A DNA stretch of 64,000 bases from assembly GCA_963818685.1 (NCBI GenBank), contig CAWFTJ010000007.1, positions 124,001 through 188,000 of the forward strand, given 5' to 3'. The notes below the pieces were generated by a model that was given only the letters and a program-made list of their open reading frames with translations, had not been told where the DNA came from and ran no database searches. Position numbers and translations under genes: made by a program. Below are positions 16,870 through 23,727 of the stretch, in pieces; the first letter of the stretch is position 1, and every line of letters starts with the position of its first letter. Source of the DNA: CAJCJE01 sp963818685 (GTDB lineage: Bacteria > Actinomycetota > Actinomycetes > Mycobacteriales > Pseudonocardiaceae).

Positions 16870-17849
16870 AACGCGCCATCCTGCCCCTGCCCTTGGTTGT
16901 GCTCGCCTTCGCGTCGGTGCTCGCCGGCTGCGCGGGGATCGCGTCGGGACAGCCGGGGCAACTCGTGCTCAACGTCGGCGAGCAGGCCAACGGAATCGTC
17001 AGCCTGGTCAAAGCCTCCGGTGCGCTCGACGGTGCGCCGTACCGGGTCAACTGGGACCTGTTCTCCTACGGGCCGCCACTGGTGCAGGCCGCCGACTCCG
17101 GCCAGATCGACCTCGGCGACGTCGGCGATGTGCCGCCGATCAACGGTGCGGCCAAGGAGACCGGCTTCCGCGTCGTCGCGGCCGAGGAGCCACTCACCAC
17201 GACCCAGGCCGGTGAGTACCTCCTGGTGCCCCGGCAGTCGCCGATCACGTCCCTTGCCGATCTGCGGGGGAAGAACGTCGCCGTCCCCTTCGGCAGTGCC
17301 GCGCACGGTTTCCTGCTCAATGCCGTGCAGAGCGCCGGCCTTTCCCCGGCCACCGTCCACTTTGTCAACCTCGCGCCAGGGCCGGCCGCTGCCGCCTTCG
17401 ACAGCGGCAAGGTCGACGCCTGGGCGATCTGGCAGCCGCAGGTCGCGATCGAGCAGGCCAAGGGCGCGCGCATGCTGCTCGCCGGTCACCCGCCACTGGA
17501 CTACGACACCGGCTACGAGGTCGCCTCGCTGAAGGACCTGCGGGACCCGCAACGCAGGGCGGCCCTCACCGATCTGGTCAAACGGCTGGCCAAGGCGTAC
17601 GCGTGGGGAGCGGCGCATCAGGCGCAGTGGGAGCGCGGGGTCGAGCAGGAAACGCAGGTGAGCCCGTCGGTCGCGGCGATCGAGATCCCGAACGGACTGA
17701 TCAAGGTCGGCTACGTGACGCCCGAACTGGTCGCATCCGAACAGACCCTCGCCGACAACCTCTACGCCACCGGCCAGATCACTGCCAAGGTCGTGGCCGG
17801 TCAGATCGTCGACAACCTGTTGCCGCCCAACTTCAGCGTGTCGTCCTAG
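16866..17849 (+). CDS. Sulfonate-type ABC transporter substrate-binding lipoprotein
   Basis: A 327-residue exported lipoprotein. The signal peptide ends in the lipobox LAGC with Cys22 as the lipidated residue. The remainder resembles SsuA-like solute-binding proteins, for example GQIDLGDVGDVPPINGAAK and LADLRGKNVAVPFGSAAHG. It completes the dioxygenase-permease-ATPase-binding protein operon. Ligand specificity among alkanesulfonates, taurine or sulfate esters is not evident. Confidence 0.88.
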   Translation: MKRAILPLPLVVLAFASVLAGCAGIASGQPGQLVLNVGEQANGIVSLVKASGALDGAPYRVNWDLFSYGPPLVQAADSGQIDLGDVGDVPPINGAAKETGFRVVAAEEPLTTTQAGEYLLVPRQSPITSLADLRGKNVAVPFGSAAHGFLLNAVQSAGLSPATVHFVNLAPGPAAAAFDSGKVDAWAIWQPQVAIEQAKGARMLLAGHPPLDYDTGYEVASLKDLRDPQRRAALTDLVKRLAKAYAWGAAHQAQWERGVEQETQVSPSVAAIEIPNGLIKVGYVTPELVASEQTLADNLYATGQITAKVVAGQIVDNLLPPNFSVSS

Positions 17850-17904
17850 ACCGCGACGCGGCTACTCTTGGTCGGTTCGGAAAGATCCGACGAGGGGCGC
17901 CACG

Positions 17905-18508
17905 ATGCGGGTGTTGTTGACAGGCTTGCCGATCCATTCCCATCTGGTGCCGCAACTGCTGCCGTTGGCTCTGGCCCTACGCGAGCGAGGCAACGAGGTC
18001 GCGATCGCCACCGGTGAGGCGATCGCCGCCGACCTCGAACGGCTCGGCGTCGCGGTCCTCCCGTTGCCGGATGTGCTTGCACCTCACCAGGTCGCGAGCC
18101 GCCCGGACCTGCTTGCCGGCGCCGGACCTGCTTGCCGACGCCGCATCGGCGATGGAGAAGATACGGCGTTGGCGGCCGGAGGTGACCGGCCCGCTGGCCG
18201 TGCAGCTGTTCGACGCCGCCATGACGGCGGCGTTCGCTTCGAATCTCCTCGACGCTGCGCAGCAATGGCGTCCCGACCTGATCGTGCGTGAGACCAACGA
18301 GTACGGCGGCTACCTCGCGGCGGACGCGCTCAACGTGCCGCTGGCGATGGTGGACATCGCACCGCTGATCGTGCCATTGGTCCCGGACCTGACCGAGCAA
18401 CTCGACGCGCTGCGGACGAGGTTCGGCCTGCCGGCGCTCACCGCCTTCGCCGCCGACCTGGAACACGTCGTCGCCGGCAGCGCTGCGCGCGGCCCCCGGC
18501 CGGGGTAG
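17905..18508 (+). pseudogene. Truncated, frameshifted GT1-type glycosyltransferase
   Basis: The first frame gives MRVLLTGLPIHSHLVPQLLP, the N-terminus of macrolide/UGT-type GT-B glycosyltransferases, up to about 18110. The continuing homologous sequence (SAMEKIRRWRPEVTGPL, then WRPDLIVRETNEYGGYLAAD) is in another frame and stops at 18508. The acceptor-domain half is therefore damaged and the whole NDP-sugar-binding half is missing; an intact enzyme would have about 380-400 residues. A 19-bp tandem duplication at the break explains the shift. The remnant precedes the RppA gene, so it may once have decorated a product of that cluster. Confidence 0.8.
18103..18138 (+). repeat. 19-bp tandem duplication in the glycosyltransferase remnant
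   Basis: CCGGACCTGCTTGCCG occurs at 18103-18118 and again at 18122-18137, 19 bases apart. Because 19 is not a multiple of three, the duplication moves the reading frame, and the homologous protein resumes in the shifted frame. Confidence 0.8.
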
Positions 18509-18727
18509 TCGGGGGCCACGCCATGCCGTGCCGCCGTACAAGCCTGGGTGGGCCGGCGACGCGCACCAGTCAATTACACGGGGTGAGCCAGCCGCGGTAC
18601 AGGGCCAAGGGTACACAAGGGTAAGAAGAACTGGCCCGAAGTGAAAACCCCGATGCTTGTCATCGGTTCACTGCGACGCTGACGGTGAACCACTTCACCC
18701 GAACGTCGTATGTGGACAGGAGAATTG
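18509..18727. other. Intergenic region upstream of rppA
   Basis: This 219-base stretch has no gene I can support. It holds an inverted repeat GGTTCAC (18665-18671) / GTGAACC (18685-18691) with a 13-base spacer, followed by TTCACCC at 18694. It ends with the ribosome site AGGAGAA before the ATG at 18728. The inverted repeat is a candidate regulator site. Confidence 0.5.
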
Positions 18728-19885
18728 ATGCGACCTGGCGGTCGGCGACAAGAAGAGCTCCATCCTGACCCCGGTCCTACGTTGTGCCGGCCAGCGCTCT
18801 GGGTTCCCGAACACACGATCACAGTGGACCAGACCCTCCAGTTGTGCCGAACACTGCACCGCGACCACGAGAAGCTGCGCACGGTCCTGCGCATGATCGA
18901 GAACACCGGAGTGGCCACCCGGCACATCATCCAGCCTGTTGCGGAAACACTGCGACACCCTGGCGTTGCGGCACGCTCGAAGATCTACCAGCGTGAGGTT
19001 CGCCGAAACCTGCCTGGCGTGGTCAGTGAGGCGCTGCTGACCGCGGATCTCGCGGTCGCGGACATCGACGCCATCGTCTTCGTCTCCTGCACCGGCTTCA
19101 CCATGCCGCCGATGACGACCTGGATGATCAACGAGCTGGGTTTCCGGAACGACGTTCGGCAGATCCCGATCGCCCAGTTGGGTTGTGCGGCGGGTGGCGC
19201 CGCGGTCAACCGCGCGCACGACTTCTGCCTGGCCTATCCAGGGGCCAATGTCCTCGTGGTGGCCTGTGAGTTCTGCTCGCTGTGCTACCAGCCAACGGAT
19301 TCCGATGTCGGCACGTTGTTGTCCAACGGCCTGTTCGGCGACGCCATCGCCGCGGCGGTGGTACGTGGGACCGGTGGCGCCGGAATGCGGCTGAGCCGCA
19401 ACGCCTCGCACGTCGTTCCCGACACCGAGGACTGGATCTCCTATGAGGTCAAGGAGACCGGTTATCACTTCCGTCTCGATCGACGCGTGCCCGGCACCAT
19501 GTCCATGATCGCGCCCCGCCTGCGCGAACTGGCGCAGTGTCAGCACTGGGACGTGTCCGACCTCGGCTTCTACGTCATTCACGCGGGCGGACCCCGCATC
19601 CTCGACGATCTGAGCCGCTACCTGGACGTGCCGGCGGAAGCGTTTCGGCACAGCCGCGCGGTGCTGAGGGAATACGGCAACATCGCGTCGGCGGTCGTGC
19701 TCGCCGCGCTCAAGAAGTTCTTCGACGACGAAGACCTGCCGGTCGGTGCGCGCGGAATGTTGGCCGGCTTCGGTCCCGGCATCACCGCGGAGGTCTCGCT
19801 GGGCACCTGGACGGTGCCGGTCGGCACACCGGAGGCCGATCGGCCCGGACGCCACCGGCTCGAAGCCGGAGCCGCGCTCGCCTAA
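18728..19885 (+). CDS. rppA: Type III polyketide synthase, 1,3,6,8-tetrahydroxynaphthalene synthase type
   Basis: The 385-residue protein has the chalcone-synthase fold with the catalytic triad Cys153 (AQLGCAAGG), His285 (VIHAGGPRIL) and Asn318 (REYGNIAS). Cys121 in FVSCTGFTM corresponds to the extra active-site cysteine of bacterial RppA enzymes. RppA condenses five malonyl-CoA units to 1,3,6,8-tetrahydroxynaphthalene, which oxidises to flaviolin. AGGAGAA precedes the ATG at 18728. The downstream P450 is the usual partner for dimerising flaviolin or tetrahydroxynaphthalene to pigment. The intervening aldo-keto reductase and SnoaL-like genes are less usual. Confidence 0.88.
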   Translation: MRPGGRRQEELHPDPGPTLCRPALWVPEHTITVDQTLQLCRTLHRDHEKLRTVLRMIENTGVATRHIIQPVAETLRHPGVAARSKIYQREVRRNLPGVVSEALLTADLAVADIDAIVFVSCTGFTMPPMTTWMINELGFRNDVRQIPIAQLGCAAGGAAVNRAHDFCLAYPGANVLVVACEFCSLCYQPTDSDVGTLLSNGLFGDAIAAAVVRGTGGAGMRLSRNASHVVPDTEDWISYEVKETGYHFRLDRRVPGTMSMIAPRLRELAQCQHWDVSDLGFYVIHAGGPRILDDLSRYLDVPAEAFRHSRAVLREYGNIASAVVLAALKKFFDDEDLPVGARGMLAGFGPGITAEVSLGTWTVPVGTPEADRPGRHRLEAGAALA

Positions 19886-19939
19886 TGACCCTCCCCACTC
19901 CACGGAACAGACCTGGAACCGACGAGGAAGACCACGATC

Positions 19940-20902
19940 ATGATCCCAGCCACCACAGCGAAACCGACCAGTACCTGGTCGCTCGGCGACCGCGTGATCA
20001 ACCGTACTGGTTACGGCGCGATGCACCTGACCGGTCACGGCATGTGGGGCCCACCGGACGACCCCGAAGCCGCGAAGGCGCTGCTGCGAAGGGCGGTCCA
20101 CGATCTCGGTGTCACGTTCATCGACACCGCCGACTCCTACGGTCCCGGTTACAACGAACAGATCATTCGCGACGCGCTGCACCCCTACCCCGCCGACCTG
20201 GTCATCGGGACCAAAGGCGGGATGCTGCGATCCGGCCCGAACGACTGGTTGCACGGTCCGGGTACCCAGCCCTACATCGTTGCCCTTGGACGACCGGCGT
20301 ACCTGCGTCAACAGGTCGAGTTGAGCCTGCGGAACCTGGGCGTCGACCGCATCGAGTTCTACCAGTTGCACCGCATCGATCCACTCGTCCCGCTGGCCGA
20401 CCAACTCGGCGAGCTGGTGTCACTGCGCGAGCAGGGCAAGATCGGGCACATCGGCCTGTCCGGCCAGCCGGAGGTGACGGTCGAGCAGTTGGACGCCGCG
20501 AGCGAGATCACCGACATCGTCGCGGTGGAGAGCCTGTACAACATCGCCGACCGCGCGAGCGACCCGATGGTCGACCTCACGCGCGATCGCGGCATCGCCT
20601 TCATCCCGTGGTTCCCGCTCGGTCACGGTGACCTGGTCGGTGCGGGGGGAGCGCTCGCGGACCTGGCGGCCCGGCTCGGCTTCACCAGCGCCCAACTGTG
20701 CCTCGCCTGGCTGCTGCGGCGCTCGCCCAACATCCTGCTGATTCCCGGTACCACGTCGATCCGGCACCTTGAGGAGAACGTCGCAGCCAGCGAGATCAGC
20801 CTGTCCGAACAGGAGTGGGCGGAGGTCGAGCGGATCTGCGAACACATCACCCCGTGGCGCCCCACCCCGAGCGTCGAGGAGCACGAGTCGCATGAGCGGT
20901 GA
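19940..20902 (+). CDS. Aldo-keto reductase in the RppA cluster
   Basis: The 320-residue TIM-barrel NADPH oxidoreductase has the AKR tetrad Asp62 and Tyr67 (DTADSYG), Lys92 (GTKGG) and His144 (QLHRID). It lies 54 bases after rppA and overlaps the SnoaL-like gene by 11 bases, so it is in the same transcription unit. Reduction of a naphthol or quinone intermediate is plausible but is inferred from context only. Confidence 0.85.
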   Translation: MIPATTAKPTSTWSLGDRVINRTGYGAMHLTGHGMWGPPDDPEAAKALLRRAVHDLGVTFIDTADSYGPGYNEQIIRDALHPYPADLVIGTKGGMLRSGPNDWLHGPGTQPYIVALGRPAYLRQQVELSLRNLGVDRIEFYQLHRIDPLVPLADQLGELVSLREQGKIGHIGLSGQPEVTVEQLDAASEITDIVAVESLYNIADRASDPMVDLTRDRGIAFIPWFPLGHGDLVGAGGALADLAARLGFTSAQLCLAWLLRRSPNILLIPGTTSIRHLEENVAASEISLSEQEWAEVERICEHITPWRPTPSVEEHESHER

Positions 20903-21308
20903 CACCGTTGCCATGATCGGCAACGCGGAGAACTGTGAAATCCTCCGCTACGTCTATGCGGATTTCGAGCGGCTCGCGGAAACGTCCTCGGCCGAAATCG
21001 TGCTGCATCCCGCCGATCGCGTCGGCCCCGCCGACGATCGGCACGGCCTGGCGGACGTGCTGACGCACGAGCGGTCCCTGCTCGCCGCAACCTGCGGAAC
21101 ACTGGTGATGGACGTGCGCCAGATCGCGGCCAGTGACCATTTCGGTGCCGTGCTCGGCATCCTGCGCGCGGCTGCGCCACAGGTTGTCGCCACGCCGTTC
21201 TGCGGACTGTGGCGTTTCGACGGCGGGAAGCTGGTCGAGCACTGGGAGAACGCGTTCGACGCAGCTGAACTGAGCCGGCTCCTCGCCCAACCCGCGCCTG
21301 CCAAGTAG
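20892..21308 (+). CDS. SnoaL-like (NTF2-fold) protein
   Basis: The 138-residue protein has the outline of an NTF2/SnoaL-like fold, ending with the typical ATPFCGLWRFDGGKLVEHWE strand pair. The family includes polyketide cyclases, isomerases and hydroxylases. It overlaps the aldo-keto reductase gene and is followed 13 bases later by the P450. A role in shaping or hydrating an aromatic polyketide intermediate is possible. Catalytic residues cannot be assigned with certainty. Confidence 0.7.
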   Translation: MSGDTVAMIGNAENCEILRYVYADFERLAETSSAEIVLHPADRVGPADDRHGLADVLTHERSLLAATCGTLVMDVRQIAASDHFGAVLGILRAAAPQVVATPFCGLWRFDGGKLVEHWENAFDAAELSRLLAQPAPAK

Positions 21309-21321
21309 AGAAAGTCGACCT

Positions 21322-22533
21322 GTGAAGCAAACGCCGAACAATTCCGGGCGACCGGAGATACATCCCAACACCCGAATGCTCGAATTCGACCCGACCCTGG
21401 CACGGTTGCTTGAGCAGGACCCGGTCAGCAAGGTGACGCTGCCCTACGGCCATGACGGACCCTGGCTGGTGTCCCGCTACGCCGACATCAAGGCCGTCAC
21501 CAACGACAAGCGACTGACCCGTGCGCCACTGGGAGTGGAGGTGGAGATCCCGCGGTTGATGCCCGCCTTCGTGCCACCGCGCGACGCCGTGCAGCTCAAG
21601 GACGCACCCAAGGCGTCCGATCTGCGGGAGGCGATGGGCAGGGGGATCACCAGCAGGCGCATGACCACGTTCCGTCCCGTCGCGCAGGCCATCGTCACCG
21701 ACCTGCTCGACGCCGTGGCGGACGAGCCGGGGCCGGTGGACCTGATGGCCGCACTGACCGGCCGGTTTCCGCTCGACGTCATGGCACACCTGATCGGCAT
21801 ACCCCCGGCCGACCTGCCGGCGATCCGGCGGTGGACGAGCCTGATGTTCTCGACTCGCCCCGAGGAGCGCGAAAGTACCCTGGCGGCAAAGCAGGAACTG
21901 GGTGAATACAGCGCGAGCCTGGTCAAGGCGCGCAAAACCCGGCCAGGCAACGACCTGCTCAGCAGGATGGTCGCGGACCCGGACGGCAAGTTCACCGACG
22001 GCGAGCTGATCGGCATGACCGTGCAGATGATCGCCGTAGGCATCGCCCCGTCGAACTCGCTGCTGAGCAACATCTGCTACCTGCTCATGACCGATGACCG
22101 GCTTGCCGCGATCCGCGCAGAGCCGAGGCGCATCCGCGCTGCTTTCGCGGAGTTGGCGCGCTTCACCCCGGTCATCCAGGGATTCGGGCCGCCGCTGGTG
22201 GCGGCGGCCGATCTGGAGCTGGGCGGTGTGTCGATCAAGAGCGGAGACGTGCTCGTGTACTCCTACACCAGCGGCAATCACGATCCGAGGGCGTTCCCCG
22301 ATCCCGACGAGCTGGATCTGGACCGGCCCAACGTGAAGCACCTGACCTTCGGTGCCGGTGTGCACGCCTGCGTTGCGCAACACTTCGCCAAGCTCGTCGT
22401 CACAACGGCCGTCGAGGCGCTGCTGACCAGGTTCCCCGACGTGCGACTGGCGGTGGCCACCAAGGATCTCGATTGGGACAACGGGACCATCTGGCGGGCA
22501 CCGGTGCGGCTGCCTGTCGTGTTGCGCGGTTGA
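21322..22533 (+). CDS. Cytochrome P450 of the RppA cluster (CYP158-like)
   Basis: The 403-residue P450 has the heme-thiolate motif FGAGVHAC with Cys350 and the ExxR pair Glu277/Arg280. The I-helix reads AVGIAPSN (238-245) and lacks the usual acid-threonine pair. Loss of that threonine is also described for CYP158A2, which couples flaviolin in Streptomyces. The position after rppA and the I-helix feature together suggest oxidative coupling of flaviolin or tetrahydroxynaphthalene. It starts with GTG and has a modest ribosome site (AGAAAG). A ferredoxin gene is not present nearby. Confidence 0.85.
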   Translation: MKQTPNNSGRPEIHPNTRMLEFDPTLARLLEQDPVSKVTLPYGHDGPWLVSRYADIKAVTNDKRLTRAPLGVEVEIPRLMPAFVPPRDAVQLKDAPKASDLREAMGRGITSRRMTTFRPVAQAIVTDLLDAVADEPGPVDLMAALTGRFPLDVMAHLIGIPPADLPAIRRWTSLMFSTRPEERESTLAAKQELGEYSASLVKARKTRPGNDLLSRMVADPDGKFTDGELIGMTVQMIAVGIAPSNSLLSNICYLLMTDDRLAAIRAEPRRIRAAFAELARFTPVIQGFGPPLVAAADLELGGVSIKSGDVLVYSYTSGNHDPRAFPDPDELDLDRPNVKHLTFGAGVHACVAQHFAKLVVTTAVEALLTRFPDVRLAVATKDLDWDNGTIWRAPVRLPVVLRG

Positions 22534-22621
22534 CGGGGACCATTCTGGAGACTGCCTATAGAAGGTCTGAAGACCGCCTGCCCAGACTCTGACCGTAGTA
22601 GGCAGAGTCGGGGAGGACGTC
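22534..22621. promoter_or_regulatory. Promoter region of the first LuxR-type gene
   Basis: Two short dyads are present: GGTCTGAAGACC at 22564-22575, and GACTCTG (22585-22591) with CAGAGTC (22603-22609). GGGGAGG precedes the ATG at 22622. Either dyad could be an operator. Confidence 0.4.
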
Positions 22622-23245
22622 ATGGAGCAGGTACGGTTGGCCGTCTGCGCGCTGGATCCGATCACGGTGGCTGGTCTGCGGAACTGTTTCGAGTCCCAGC
22701 ACGGAATCACACTGGTCGGAGACCCGAGGCGGCACGAGGTCGACGTCGTCGTCGCGGTGTTCGATCGGCTCACGACGAATGCGGTCGGTGTGCTACGCGC
22801 CGTGGCTGGCGAGGTCGGCAAGCCGATCGTGCTGGTCGTCGACGAGATCAGGGAAGAAGAGCTGCTGACGGCGGTGGAGTGCCAGGTTCTCGCGATCCTG
22901 CCCCGGCTGGCCGCGACCGATGGCCGGCTGGTCGATGCCGTGCGCGAGGTGGCGGCCAGCGGCGCCGAAATACCCGAGAACCTACTCGGACAACTCCTCG
23001 AACAGGCCGAACGACTGGAGCGCGACGTTCTCGCGCCACACGGCCTCACCGCGTCCAGCCTCTCCACCCGGGAGATAGCCGTGCTCCGCCTCATGGCCGA
23101 CGGCATGGCCACCAACGAGATCGCGCGCTCGCTGCGCTACTCGGAGCGGACCGTCAAGAACATCGTCTACGGCCTGACCAACCGCTTGAACCTGCGCAAC
23201 CGTACCCACGCCGTCGCATTCGCGATGCGGGCCGGTGTGATCTGA
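22622..23245 (+). CDS. LuxR-family regulator with degenerate receiver domain
   Basis: The 207-residue protein has a receiver-like N-terminus (about 5-115) and a C-terminal LuxR helix-turn-helix (about 146-205; LSTREIAVLRLMADGMATNE, then RYSERTVKNIVYGL). The phosphoacceptor aspartate and other receiver residues are not convincingly conserved, so it may be phosphorylation-independent. It is clearly paralogous to the 30942-31580 protein, both ending in HAVA(F/Y)AMRAG(V/I)I. It follows the RppA cluster on the same strand and converges on the small secreted protein gene. A role in controlling the adjacent clusters is inferred. Confidence 0.82.
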   Translation: MEQVRLAVCALDPITVAGLRNCFESQHGITLVGDPRRHEVDVVVAVFDRLTTNAVGVLRAVAGEVGKPIVLVVDEIREEELLTAVECQVLAILPRLAATDGRLVDAVREVAASGAEIPENLLGQLLEQAERLERDVLAPHGLTASSLSTREIAVLRLMADGMATNEIARSLRYSERTVKNIVYGLTNRLNLRNRTHAVAFAMRAGVI

Positions 23246-23255
23246 GGAACGACCG

Positions 23256-23294
23256 CGTGGCCGGTCGGGCACCTTCGCGAGAAGACCGGCCACG
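23256..23294. terminator. Bidirectional terminator-like hairpin between convergent genes
   Basis: CGTGGCCGGTC (23256-23266) is exactly complementary to GACCGGCCACG (23284-23294), with a 17-base loop. It lies between the stops of the LuxR-type gene and the small secreted protein gene, where a shared terminator is expected. No T-tract is present. Confidence 0.65.
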
Positions 23295-23316
23295 GCGCCC
23301 GAACCGACCCACGACA

Positions 23317-23727
23317 CTAGTAGCAGCCGTGCCATTGCCCGGTGGCGAGGCTGCCCGCCACACCGACCATCCCAGCCGCATCCCAGGTGCAAATGAGAAT
23401 GTGGTTACCGCCGGGTCCGTTTCCATACACCTGGATCGGACGGTAGGGCGAGATGGGTTCACAGCTTCCTGGATTGACGGTGGGGGTCACGGCATTACCG
23501 AGGATAATCGCGAACGCCGAGTAGGTACTGCTGGTCGCGTCGCACAGTTCCGAGACGGATGCCACTCCGCTGACCTCGGTGCTCGCTGAGGCAGCCGTAG
23601 CCGTAGCCGGAAGTACGGAAAGAGAAAGGCCGGCAGCCGCCAGACCCAGCAGAAGCTTTGTTCCGATTTCCTTCGATAGAAATGCCAGGTGCGTTGCGCA
23701 CCTGACATTCCTATCGAAGGACGTCAT
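23317..23727 (-). CDS. Small secreted protein coupled to a SARP gene
   Basis: The 136-residue precursor has a hydrophobic signal segment (LLLGLAAAGLSLSVLPATAT, about 26-45) and a mature part of about 88 residues with four cysteines (SELCD, GSCEP, LICTW, WHGCY) that could form two disulfides. I recognise no family. The start codon overlaps the stop of the preceding SARP gene as ATGA, so it belongs to the same mRNA. The first 20 codons lie in a large inverted repeat (23669-23721), and the stretch before the hydrophobic core is long, so the true start could be different. It may be a secreted output of, or signal to, the regulatory block; this is speculation. Confidence 0.55.
   Translation of the reverse strand: MTSFDRNVRCATHLAFLSKEIGTKLLLGLAAAGLSLSVLPATATAASASTEVSGVASVSELCDATSSTYSAFAIILGNAVTPTVNPGSCEPISPYRPIQVYGNGPGGNHILICTWDAAGMVGVAGSLATGQWHGCY
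23669..23721. repeat. Large near-perfect inverted repeat at the start of the secreted-protein gene
   Basis: The arms 23669-23693 and 23697-23721 are complementary at 23 of 25 positions around a 3-base loop (TTG). The 5' arm begins TCCTTCGATAG and the 3' arm ends CTATCGAAGGA. It lies just inside the coding start of the secreted protein and just after the SARP stop. In RNA it would be a long hairpin able to end, protect or split the message. Confidence 0.8.

Noticed and set aside
20623..23115. 830-codon minus-strand frame across the P450 and neighbouring genes
   Set aside because: It spans several real genes on the other strand and has Ser/Arg-rich shadow composition.
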